NCBI GenBank assembly: GCA_015501055.1
Contig: JADNYV010000946.1
Location: forward strand, 1-12,144
Direction: 5' to 3'
Length of the DNA: 12,144 nucleotides
Source: Mucidula mucida
Lineage: Eukaryota; Basidiomycota; Agaricomycetes; Agaricales; Physalacriaceae
A program made the translations under genes and the position numbers. A model generated the notes under the pieces. That model had not been told where the DNA came from, did not search any database, and worked only from the letters and a program-made list of their open reading frames with translations. Positions 1-7,269 of this stretch are shown here, in pieces (position 1 is the first letter of the stretch; each line of letters starts with the position of its first letter).

Positions 1-1
1 C

Positions 2-565
2 TCCGACACCCCCATACCCTCTCTTCACCTTGAGTATCTTATTGTACGTCACCAGGGCGTCGCTTCGCGTCCCACATACAATGATCTCTTCAAATGGATC
101 CGATTTATTGCTCCTCCAAGCCTCGGTGAACTTCGTGTCTTGGGGATCATCGCAGATGACGAACGTAGCTGTCCACCAAGCTGGACCGCACCACTAGTGG
201 AGTATATCAGAGCACAGCAGAATCTCAAGGTTGTGTGTACTCCTACGATTGGATTCAAGCAGAGTGACTTTGATCTGGTGGTGCGGATGCCGTCGATTCG
301 AATCTTAGCACTGGCCTACGATGTGAGTGGTTCGTTGTGCTTCTTTTATTTTCTTCGTTCTGATACCTTCTACATAAAGCACATGCACTACTGCATACCG
401 AAGGGCACTTTGGACGCGTTATACGTTCACTCGTCTTCTATTCATCCACGAATCACCGCAGAAGTGGGTCTGGTAAGACATATACTCGACGGGGACAAGT
501 GGATGTGGAGGATTATGTGTATGTTACAGATATTGTCATCACGTTCAATCCTGATTTCCTGGTAG
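2..565 (+). CDS. Partial F-box/LRR-like hypothetical protein (3' part, truncated at left edge)
   Basis: An open frame enters from the left edge (first full codon at position 2) and gives about 107 protein-like residues up to position 322. It is rich in leucine and isoleucine spaced as in irregular leucine-rich repeats, for example PSLGELRVLGII, LVEYIRAQQNLKVV and MPSIRILALAYD. At 323 a GTGAGT donor falls in phase 0. A CTGAT branch-like word at 358-362 and an AG at 378-379 define a plausible 57-nt intron whose removal keeps the frame, and the AG at 402-403 also works. The frame then runs to a TAG at 563-565. A second intron is likely near the end: GTATGT at 519, a CCTGAT word, TAG at 565 (47 nt). 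Frame logic around the 3' end is not clean, so the C-terminus is uncertain and decay is possible. The F-box/LRR label is an inference from composition, since no F-box is in view. It could be any agaricomycete LRR-like hypothetical protein. Confidence 0.5.
   Translation, partial: SDTPIPSLHLEYLIVRHQGVASRPTYNDLFKWIRFIAPPSLGELRVLGIIADDERSCPPSWTAPLVEYIRAQQNLKVVCTPTIGFKQSDFDLVVRMPSIRILALAYDVSGSLCFFYFLRSDTFYIKHMHYCIPKGTLDALYVHSSSIHPRITAEVGLVRHILDGDKWMWRIMCMLQILSSRSILISW
323..379 (+). other. Probable spliceosomal intron in the left-edge gene
   Basis: It has a GTGAGT donor, a CTGAT branch-point-like word 17 nt before the 3' end and an AAG acceptor. It is 57 nt long, phase 0 and contains no stop, so both spliced and unspliced forms stay open. 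The intron sizes elsewhere in the window are similar. Confidence 0.45.
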
Positions 566-1619
566 ACCGTGTGGACCGCAGATGCACGAGAGGTCCAAGA
601 TCCTCTGGAAGTCGAACTTCTGCTTTCTGATTAGCAGCATGCACCGCATGTCCGTTCTTCGTCAAGGCATCACTACTACTTATTCATGTGGCCAGTCCGT
701 TTCGCTCGCCGTTCCTCGTACGAAGTCGAACCAAATATAACTCATCTTGTCTTCTCGTTTGGTATAATGGCAGGTTCTGGGCTTTTGGTCTTCAGCTGTA
801 CTCGACATTTTTCTTGGGTCCGTTGTGAATGATGTCGTGCCTTCCCCATAATATATTGCAGTGTCACCAGCGCAATAGATCGGCGTCTATAAATCACCTT
901 CTCCCGCCCGTGCTGATGGTGAAGCTTTGAAGGCTGAAAGGAATGGAGGTCGGCGAGCTGAATATACCCTGAATCACAATCTCTTGATTTCATTGCAGGA
1001 TGGCAAAGCTCTCTTCGAAATGTATCGCAGGAACGTTCAAGTTTAGAATGACGCTACTTGAAACCTCTACCCGGAAGATGAGCTCTCAGCTTGCAGACTG
1101 AAAGCCTCTTGCAGTCGGTTCATTCTCTACCCCTGTTTTTCAATTCTCCATACATAGCTCGTTCGAATGTTTCCGACTGTTCGTGACAGGCCATCGATCT
1201 CGTGCAGCTCGGGTTCTGAATACGTTTGACATCCATTCGTACAGCGACTATGGAACTCCTGCTAAGCATTTCTCGTCCCTCGTCCTAAGATAGCAGTGTG
1301 GGAACCACTTACTGGTGGTGTTGCGTTAGTTCAACCTCATTGACCAAGAAGATACGGCGTACAAGAGAGAAATGGCCGTGATTCTTGGACCGACTGAGGG
1401 CTCAAAGGCTAGAGAGCTCAGGAAGAGTAGTATACACTCACGGTTATTCTAGTATGTGTTGATGATAGGCGGCCAATGTCCGATACAGGTCGGAAAAAGA
1501 TGACAGCTCATGCCAGGAATGAAAACCTCGAATTGGGAGACGCGAGTGTCGAAGAACCTTACAGGTGTGAAGGATCCGAAGGACACGGTGGATTAGAAGT
1601 TTCTTACACGGTCATTTCA
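566..1619. other. Gene-poor stretch, no supportable gene
   Basis: Only short open frames without protein-like composition or splice support occur here, on either strand. A TATAAA-like word (TCTATAAATC) sits near 886-895 but leads to no recognisable gene. No repeat, tRNA or transposon feature was seen. The last part presumably holds the promoter of the secreted protein gene that starts at 1687. Confidence 0.5.
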
Positions 1620-1627
1620 TATATAAG
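1620..1627 (+). promoter_or_regulatory. TATA box of the crystallin-like secreted protein gene
   Basis: The word TATATAAG lies 60 bp upstream of the ATG at 1687, a plausible distance for a core promoter with a short leader. The assignment rests on sequence and position only. Confidence 0.5.
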
Positions 1628-1686
1628 TTCTCGAACAAGCAGGGAATACAGCAGGTTACAGCTCAAAAACTCTTCGCCTTGAGTAA

Positions 1687-2138
1687 ATGTTCAGGCTTAC
1701 CGCCACATTCTTCGCCCTGTTTGACGCCGCACTGGCGATGTCGACCGCTAGTCGTGGAGAAGCCATTGTTCCCATCGCGTCCAGCGGAAGCAGCATCGTC
1801 CCCACTCCCGACGCGATCTTTATCCTCACGACCTGTGATGACCTTAATCTCACGGGGTTCTGCAACTCCTGGACGTCGACCGTCTTGCCCACCGGATGCG
1901 GCGATCTTGTCGCTGCGGGACAGCAGAATTCCCTAACGAGCGTATCGACCGCGGACGGCATAGAGTGTACTCTTTTCGCGTGAGTATCCTCGGTTGTTGT
2001 GTCTGTTCGTCCGTTGAGTCCAGATGTAGAGATGAAGGCTGCACGGGAAGGAGCCAGGTCATCGTCGGGACGGTCAACGACTTGCGTACCGTCGGGTTTG
2101 ATGATACAGCGAATTCGTTCAATTGCCAGTCCACTTGA
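1687..2138 (+). CDS. Small secreted cysteine-rich protein, beta/gamma-crystallin-like fold (two exons)
   Basis: Exons are 1687-1979 and 2030-2138, giving 133 residues. Residues 1-17 (MFRLTATFFALFDAALA) form a likely signal peptide ending in an ALA cleavage site, so the product should be extracellular. The body has six cysteines (50, 59, 71, 94, 102, 130) and one N-glycosylation sequon at N54. The pattern TTCDDLNLTGFC, then GIECTLFADEGCTG, then GFDDTANSFNC matches the spacing of fungal secreted proteins with a beta/gamma-crystallin Greek-key fold, some of which bind calcium. That family call is from memory of the pattern, not a search. The GTGAGT donor at 1980 follows the second base of an alanine codon. 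Two acceptors are possible, CAG ending at 2023 and TAG ending at 2029. The TAG form is preferred because the CAG form adds Cys-Arg, giving seven cysteines, and interrupts the conserved-looking LFADEGC segment. The biological role is unknown. Confidence 0.8.
1980..2029 (+). other. Spliceosomal intron with two in-frame acceptors
   Basis: It has a GTGAGT donor in phase 2. Acceptors at 2023 (44-nt intron) and 2029 (50-nt intron) differ by six bases and both preserve the frame to the stop at 2138, so two isoforms differing by Cys-Arg are possible. Confidence 0.75.
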
Positions 2139-2140
2139 TC

Positions 2141-2156
2141 CTCGAGATCGAGGAGC
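2141..2156 (+). repeat. Short perfect inverted repeat just after the stop codon
   Basis: TCCTCGA and TCGAGGA are 7-nt arms separated by GA, directly after the TGA at 2136-2138. It could form a small hairpin in the 3' UTR. Such a short element may well be chance. Confidence 0.3.
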
Positions 2157-2607
2157 CAGGAAAGTTGGAGGTAAGATTCTCATAGAGCGGCATTCAAAAT
2201 CAAAATCTGATGCCCCCCACAGGATTTTACCTTTGTCAAATCCTGTAAATCATTCAATAGTGTGAAGTAGAGGGGAGTTCGTGTTGTACTCAGGTTTGAA
2301 AAACTCTTGTCGCTCTTAAATGGTCGTGATCAGCGCAGCCAAATGCAAGAGATGCGTCATACTGCCTCGGCTCAAAACGAGCTCGAAGTCAACGTTGTTG
2401 AAGTGGATCGCGCCGTAGAGTAAGCAAACGGGGCCGTTATAGTTTGCGGAAGGTAAAAAGGCAAAGCCCAACATGCGGCCTGAGGGACTAACAAAAAGAG
2501 GATGGATAACCATGATAAAAATACAACATTATATTCGCTTTAGAATTAAAATCTGTCCCGAACCCATCTGAAAAGACGTAGCGCGTTAGTGCTAATACGA
2601 TCGAAGG
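2157..2607. other. Intergenic stretch between convergent genes
   Basis: This holds the 3' flanks of the crystallin-like gene (+) and the NDUFA4-like gene (-). A 65-codon minus-strand frame at 2316-2513 has some hydrophobic stretches but no splice partners or recognisable motif, so I do not call it. Nothing else was recognised. Confidence 0.45.
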
Positions 2608-3029
2608 CTATCTGAACACGTACTTCTTGTCGAACTTGTGGTTGACTTCAACAAGTTTCGTGCCCTCGTCGGGTTGTATGTTGTTCCATGGCGTGGGGTT
2701 GGCCTTGGTCCAGACAACTGCAAATATTCAGAACACTGAACATCACAGAGCCGCAGATAATACTGACCTGTTGGACTTCTGGCGGCGTGCCAGGTAGCGT
2801 AGGTCCCCATAGTTACAACGACGCCTACGATCACGACACTAGAGCAATACTTTTAGCTCGATGAATCGTAGACCAATTCAGAATGAAAACGCACATTGGT
2901 AGAGCCTATAATGTCTATCAACGAATGATACTACTCAGGGCAAGGGAAAACGCGTACCTCAACGGCGAACCAGTTCTTCATGAAGAACTTTGAGAAAGAG
3001 GGCTTTGGTGCTGGTGCTTGGATAGGCAT
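2608..3029 (-). CDS. NDUFA4/MLRQ-like (B12D family) mitochondrial inner-membrane subunit (four exons)
   Basis: Minus-strand exons are 3029-2958, 2905-2895 (an 11-nt microexon), 2838-2768 and 2717-2608, giving 87 residues, close to the usual 80-90 of the family. The N-terminus (MPIQAPAPKPSFSKFFMKNW) is basic and proline-rich. One transmembrane helix spans about residues 26-44 (LPIVVIVGVVVTMGTYATW). It is followed by ARSPTVVWTK, then NPTPWNNI and EVNHKFDKKY, which match the family pattern around NPxPWN. In animals NDUFA4 was first assigned to complex I and later to cytochrome c oxidase. Fungal homologues are usually annotated as MLRQ/B12D-domain complex I subunits, and I cannot say which complex applies here. 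Introns are 52, 56 and 50 nt. Without the microexon the reading frame breaks between FAVE and VVIVG, which is the main evidence for it. The ATG at 3029 gives the right length and sits after an A/C-rich leader. Confidence 0.82.
2895..2905 (-). other. 11-nt microexon of the NDUFA4-like gene
   Basis: On the minus strand it reads GCTCTACCAAT, flanked by a TATAG acceptor and a GTGCGT donor. It encodes Ala-Leu-Pro and the first two bases of Ile, joining FAVE to VVIVG exactly at the start of the membrane helix. It restores both frame and family-like sequence. Confidence 0.75.
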
Positions 3030-4012
3030 TGTAGTATAAGATTGGGATTTCGATGAAGGATTGCAGCGCTCGGCGAGGCAATAAATAGTGTAGCTTTGCA
3101 GGGTTCGGTGACGTTCAGAACCTCCATCTGGAACTATTCCAGACTTCGCCGACCTACTTCCAGATTTATCGGTCAAGTTCCAGTTCTGACTTGCTGCAAC
3201 ATGACTATCATTCCGCTATGTCTGGCCGCCGGCTGCAGGGCTGTCTAGCGCAAGTGCGCCGTATCGTTACGAGTGGTGGACCCACGATTGCTGATAATAT
3301 GGTCCAGCCCGGGTGGGCAAATTTGAATATCCGCGGTACAGATGGTCGAGATCTGACAGTGAGGAAAGAGAGTTGCTGTATAACTTCCTATTGTCGTATC
3401 GGGCGGTAGGATATTGAGTCTCTGGGCATTGTTGCGCATTGTCCTGACTTGGTCTGACCAGAATGCCACAAGGTCTTTCATCGGCAAAAACAGATTTGAG
3501 GCAGTTTAAAATCAGGTGCCATTGGAGGAAAGGCCTAGAAAAGCTGGCGACGGCAAAGTCCCACAAAAGTCCCAGGAGTCGTTACAGTCAAGAAGCGGCC
3601 GGCAGGATCGGACCGACTCAATCATTGTACCTTTGATCCGCTTCGTTGTCCTTGTCCTCGACTTCAACTCGACCTGCATGTTCATGGTCCATCTGAGAGA
3701 CTTGCGCTTATGTGAATCCATAACGTTTTTGTCTCTCACTAGGACGGTCTCCGGTATTCTACGTCGTTGCCCCCCAACGTCAAGCGTGCTTACTTGCATG
3801 GATGCCTTCCAAATACTAGACAGTGGACTGCTTAAAACTTGGGCGACAACAATCAGTGGCGCCCAACAAAGCTCGCGCAGCACTTTCTACTGGACAATTG
3901 ATTGCCCTATTTGACGGATGGACTTTGTCTTGGTCAATGCGCACTTGTACAAAAGAAAAACTTCTTGGGGGATCTCAGTCTACTCCTCTGAAATCTTCAA
4001 TCCTCCATCACA
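3030..4012. other. Intergenic stretch without a supportable gene
   Basis: This lies between the divergent NDUFA4-like (-) and zinc-finger-like (+) genes and should hold both promoters. Overlapping open frames of 80-132 codons occur on both strands at 3245-3914, but their products lack recognisable domains and none has convincing splice continuity. No repeat or RNA gene was recognised. Confidence 0.45.
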
Positions 4013-4828
4013 ATGCCAATGATTGCAAACGACAGCTACTTCTACACGTATGTTACTAGGTTTCTGCCTTGGTTTACGCGATTTGACGTTTTCAACAGCA
4101 CAGTATTTCCGGCGTGTGCCGTGGATCTTAGCGGCCCATCCTCTAGTATCAGTCGTAGAGAATGGAATTCAGATCCTTTGGACGTGCCCATGTCCGACAA
4201 CGAACAGGACGGCGAATACTCCGAAGACGATGAGGTAGATGGCGAATACTCAGAGGACGACGAGGAATATGCCAGGTATAATCAAATTTCATCTCACCGT
4301 GTCTCGAAATAACAATAACTGTGCAGTAACTACGAAACCTTTAGTATTCGAAATGGTCTTGTCACCTCTGGTGCTGCTCTGACATTGCCGCCGATGAACG
4401 CAGGTCCATCGCGTTTCCCTCCCACTGCCGAGGACCTCCATGCTCTCAGAGTCAACTACACACGGAAATACTTTGCCATCATGACGCATGACGTGCCAGG
4501 AGAGTTCATGGCGCGCCCTCACGCAACCCGATTCTACCTCTCGCTCTACCCCAGTATCTCTCAACAAAGGAAACTCGGTTTTTCACCGCCTCGACGATCC
4601 ACAGACGAGGAGAGGAAAGCTGCGCTTGAGAAGGACGAATGGATCGAGCCGGGAAGCGTGACGAAGATCAGTGTAGTTTGCCGAGGATGTAAGGAAGCTG
4701 TAGGACCAGCACTGAATTTGCGATGGGGATACTACTGGGGTGATGCATGGGTGCGCCATCGAGCGACCTGTGCTCGAGTATATGAGATGTGGTGGCTGCA
4801 ACATGGAGTACATGTCCCTGGTTTGTAG
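4013..4828 (+). CDS. Hypothetical acidic protein with a C-terminal CCHC putative zinc site (three exons)
   Basis: Exons are 4013-4047, 4099-4275 and 4327-4828, giving 237 residues. The first ATG sits in a good context (CACAATGCC). Introns are 51 nt each, with GTATGT and GTATAA donors. The second contains a stop, so it must be removed. Residues around 54-82 are strongly acidic and contain a ten-residue tandem duplication (DGEYSEDDEV, DGEYSEDDEE). The C-terminal half holds C189-x2-C192, then an aromatic stretch (RWGYYWGDAWVRH) ending in H215, then C219: a C-x2-C-x22-H-x3-C pattern. This resembles short C2HC zinc-binding motifs with a W-x2-H-x3-C ending seen in many basidiomycete hypothetical proteins, from memory. 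Zinc binding and any DNA or RNA binding are inferences. A nuclear regulatory role is possible but unproven, and no known family name is claimed. Confidence 0.7.
4208..4267 (+). repeat. Two-copy 30-bp tandem duplication in the acidic region
   Basis: 4208-4237 and 4238-4267 both encode an Asp-Gly-Glu-Tyr-Ser-Glu-Asp-Asp-Glu unit. The copies differ only at scattered, mostly third codon positions, which suggests an in-frame duplication under protein-level constraint. Confidence 0.75.
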
Positions 4829-5130
4829 ATGAACATAGTGAGCAATTAATCGGAACCTTTGGCTGAAAACTCTGAGTACACCCGTGGAAGTATCACCGCA
4901 TTGGCAGACAACATATTTTACTTACCCTCTTTGTGCAATACCTGTTGATGCAACGATGTGGAACTTGATATCATATCTGATCCACGAGCCGGTCGGTATA
5001 AAAACCGTAACGGTCTCGGTGGGTTGGTATTGCTGTGGTTACTAAGACCCCCATGAGATTTACTGCGCCACCCTTTTCATGACAATAAATACATTAATTT
5101 GCGCCACACGGTATCTACTCTATACGTGAC
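4829..5130. other. Intergenic stretch before the tRNA
   Basis: It contains the 3' flank of the preceding gene. A TATAAAAA word near 4997 is followed by the small inverted repeat ACCGTAACGGT. No gene is recognisable downstream of it on the plus strand, so its role is unclear. Confidence 0.4.
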
Positions 5131-5135
5131 AAAAA
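5131..5135 (-). terminator. RNA polymerase III T-run terminator of tRNA-Pro
   Basis: Five T residues on the minus strand follow the tRNA 3' end immediately, the usual pol III stop signal. Confidence 0.7.
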
Positions 5136-5234
5136 GGGCTCAACCGGGAGTTGAACCCGGGACCTCGCACATCTAGCTGCCCGAAAGGCAGGGGAAATCC
5201 CGAAGCGCGAATCATACTACTAGACCATTGAGCC
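5136..5234 (-). tRNA. tRNA-Pro (anticodon CGG) with a 27-nt intron
   Basis: On the minus strand the acceptor arms GGCTCAA and TTGAGCC pair perfectly, with discriminator C. The D arm begins GTCTAGTAGTATG. The anticodon stem is CGCGC against GTGCG (one G-T wobble), with loop TTCGGG plus T. The T arm is CCGGG-TTCAACT-CCCGG with an intact B box (GGTTCAACTCC). The anticodon CGG lies at plus-strand 5202-5200. The intron occupies 5172-5198, right after position 37, the canonical place for nuclear tRNA introns, and contains its own hairpin (CTGCC-TTTCG-GGCAG). The mature length is 72 nt. The overall sequence matches the eukaryotic tRNA-Pro pattern (TGGTCTAG...ATGATT...CTTNGGG). It decodes CCG. The D loop reads AGTAG where GG is usual at 18-19. 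Confidence 0.9.
5172..5198 (-). other. tRNA-Pro intron
   Basis: This 27-nt insert sits between position 37 and 38 of the anticodon loop and has an internal five-base-pair hairpin. It would be removed by the tRNA splicing endonuclease. Confidence 0.85.
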
Positions 5235-5799
5235 ATGTCTGGGAAAGTCACAAAGAGGTCACACAAACATTATGATCCACGTGATCCTAACAGATTAACA
5301 TCCAGCTTAGAACTTCAACACTTTTTCCCTCCCTACAACCACTGCCCTCAGAACACTGTATTAGTACTGCCTTCCTGGGAGAGGTAAACTCGCCAGCGGA
5401 CTTCTTAGTACATATTGGATCATAGCTTGTTGTGTGTCCATCGGTTCTGATAGGTGCGCTATCTATCATGTAGAGAAGATATTCGGCACGCGTCCATTTC
5501 GGCGTTTACATTGAGGCCCGCAAAGGCGAGTGGATGTGGCAGGCAGAGGGATCTGAGATGAGCTCGCTTATTCACTTAACATCAACGTTGACCTTTGCTT
5601 CCCTTTAGCCAGTTAGTGCTACTTGGAGAATCGTCGAACTTGTCGCCCTGTGGCATTGAACAATGGTGTTATCATACCTTTAAGCTGATGGTAACACAAG
5701 TCAAGTTCGTGTAGGGGCCCGTAGAAATCTCGCAGAAAATGCTCTTCGGAAGCGGTCACGAGTAAGTAATCCGACGCGCCTCCGCGAAGGTGACGCCCA
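5235..5799. other. Upstream region of the acyltransferase gene
   Basis: No gene is supported here on either strand. A minus-strand 60-codon frame at 5287-5469 lacks protein-like features. The region must contain the upstream tRNA-Pro flank and the acyltransferase promoter. I see no clear TATA box. Confidence 0.4.
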
Positions 5800-5814
5800 G
5801 TGACTCAGAGTCAC
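5800..5814 (+). promoter_or_regulatory. Perfect 15-bp palindrome containing a TGACTCA (GCN4/AP-1-type) word
   Basis: GTGACTC-A-GAGTCAC is a perfect inverted repeat ending 6 bp before the ATG at 5821. It contains TGACTCA (5801-5807), the consensus of fungal GCN4/cpc-1-type bZIP factors. Because it is so close to the start codon it may instead lie in the mRNA leader and fold as a 6-bp stem with a CAG loop. Either role is an inference. Confidence 0.4.
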
Positions 5815-5820
5815 CGTAAA

Positions 5821-7269
5821 ATGGCTGCCGAAGACAGCAACCTGTGTACTCTGCTTCCTACCACGAACCCAACCATGGTTTCTTCCTTCGACGATAACGT
5901 CCTAATCCGTGGACCATCATTCCACATCGATCTCGCACCCGAGGACGCGCGCCATCCAGTCGTGTACAGCCGCCGCCTCCTGCTCTTCCGCTGCGATTCT
6001 ATAGCACAACGAGACGACCAACTCGCATCCCTGAAGACTGCTTTGCACGCTTTCCTCTCCCGATGCCCTTTCCTAGGCGGTACTACCGCACCTTTACCTC
6101 CCGACGAAGCCAAAGATGGTAAGGAGGATTGGCGCACTATCGTACCAGGACAGGGTTTAGAATTGCTTGTGAGAGATCTCAGCGCAGTCATGCCTTCTTT
6201 CCAGGAGCTTGAGGCGGGCAACTTTCCAGTTCAACAGCTACCTTACAACCTTCTTGTGCCTGTTCCACAGGACCTTGGAAACGACCGTCCCTTTGCAGCA
6301 TGTAAGATGCAGTTCACCGCCATTGGTGGCGGTACGATCCTCACATTTGCCGCGTCACATTCTGTAGCCGATGGCAGCGGCATGAATGAGCTGATGCGTA
6401 TTTTGGGCAACGAGACGCGGAATGCCAGTGACGAGGCACGATCAATGGCTACTACTGATAGTGCTCCGAAGCTAGTAGGGGTAGACCGGGCTTTTTTGCG
6501 CAACATAACGAGCAAAATCCCGTTCAACATACGCGATCACCCAGCATACATCTCATCAGTTCCTGCAGCTCCAGACCTAAACCACCCCTTCGCTGCCAAA
6601 TCTTTAGAAATCCCAGTCCTCCTCCGTATCTCCGCCTCCAATTTAGCACTACTGAAAGCCGACGCGACTCCCCCCGACGGTTCTCGAATCTCCACACATG
6701 ATGCGCTCGCTGCTCTCATATGGCGGAGCGTGCTCCTCATCCGAAGCCGTCGCACACAGGGCATTGATATTCCGCCCTCGACCATCAGCCAAATCTTCAT
6801 GCCCTCAGATGGTCGACGGCATCTCGGACTCCCATCATCGTACGTCGGGAATGTCATCTATCAACTCACCGCCTCTCTTGATCTCGGCACGTTGCTGTCC
6901 TCCGAGTCCTCGTCCGGCCTTCAAGCTGCTGCATGGTCGATTCGTCAAGCTATCACAGCGGTGAAACCAGAACTCGTGTCGAGCTATTTTGCCGAACTGA
7001 AAGATCGATGGGTCTGCTGGGGATTTCTGGCTGGCATTTCCACCAGCAATGTAGCCATGGGCTCTGGTTTTTCGGGTGCGGTGTATGGCCATGATTGGGG
7101 AAAAGCGTTTGGACCACTTGTTAGCTATAGAAATCCCGGCGAGGGAAGGGGCGGGAACTGGGTTTTCCCTAAGACGCTGGATGGAAGTGCTGAGGTAGTG
7201 GTAGGAGTTTTGCCCGACGAGGTAGAGGTATTGAGGGGTGACGAATGTTTCGGGAAGTATCTGGGATAG
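5821..7269 (+). CDS. BAHD/Tri101-like acyltransferase (transferase family)
   Basis: A single uninterrupted exon encodes 482 residues, the usual 450-500 of the family. The start at 5821 (GTAAAATGGC) is chosen because the frame upstream contains only a GTG at 5800. Residues 180-184 read HSVAD followed by G, the catalytic HxxxDG motif, in which the histidine acts as general base for acyl transfer from acyl-CoA. Further family marks are STHDALAALIWRS at about 291-303, SYVGNVIY at 340-347 and DWGKAFGP at 425-432, the counterpart of the structural DFGWG motif. Fungal members include trichothecene 3-O-acetyltransferase and other specialised-metabolite acyltransferases. They are soluble, usually cytosolic and act on hydroxyl or amine acceptors. 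The acceptor substrate cannot be predicted here. No polyketide synthase, NRPS, terpene synthase or P450 gene lies beside it in this window. Its lack of introns contrasts with its neighbours. Confidence 0.9.
   Translation: MAAEDSNLCTLLPTTNPTMVSSFDDNVLIRGPSFHIDLAPEDARHPVVYSRRLLLFRCDSIAQRDDQLASLKTALHAFLSRCPFLGGTTAPLPPDEAKDGKEDWRTIVPGQGLELLVRDLSAVMPSFQELEAGNFPVQQLPYNLLVPVPQDLGNDRPFAACKMQFTAIGGGTILTFAASHSVADGSGMNELMRILGNETRNASDEARSMATTDSAPKLVGVDRAFLRNITSKIPFNIRDHPAYISSVPAAPDLNHPFAAKSLEIPVLLRISASNLALLKADATPPDGSRISTHDALAALIWRSVLLIRSRRTQGIDIPPSTISQIFMPSDGRRHLGLPSSYVGNVIYQLTASLDLGTLLSSESSSGLQAAAWSIRQAITAVKPELVSSYFAELKDRWVCWGFLAGISTSNVAMGSGFSGAVYGHDWGKAFGPLVSYRNPGEGRGGNWVFPKTLDGSAEVVVGVLPDEVEVLRGDECFGKYLG

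Noticed and set aside
1656..2183. Minus-strand 175-codon frame opposite the crystallin-like gene.
   Set aside because: It is the antisense shadow of the two-exon secreted protein, which has a signal peptide, splice sites and family-like cysteine spacing.
3512..3883. Minus-strand 123-codon frame containing LDVGGQRRR, reminiscent of the G-alpha DVGGQR motif.
   Set aside because: The rest of the frame has none of the other G-alpha motifs, composition is poor and no splice partners extend it, so the match looks like chance.
3516..3914. Plus-strand 132-codon frame overlapping the previous one.
   Set aside because: No recognisable domain, no clear promoter or splice sites, and it overlaps an equally unsupported frame on the other strand.
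4013..4312. Unspliced reading of the zinc-finger-like gene ending at 4312.
   Set aside because: Splicing at GTATAA (4276) to GTGCAG (4326) joins it in frame to a long protein-like exon with the putative zinc site.
5800..5820. GTG at 5800 as the acyltransferase start, seven codons upstream.
   Set aside because: GTG initiation is not expected in a nuclear fungal gene and ATG at 5821 has a good context.
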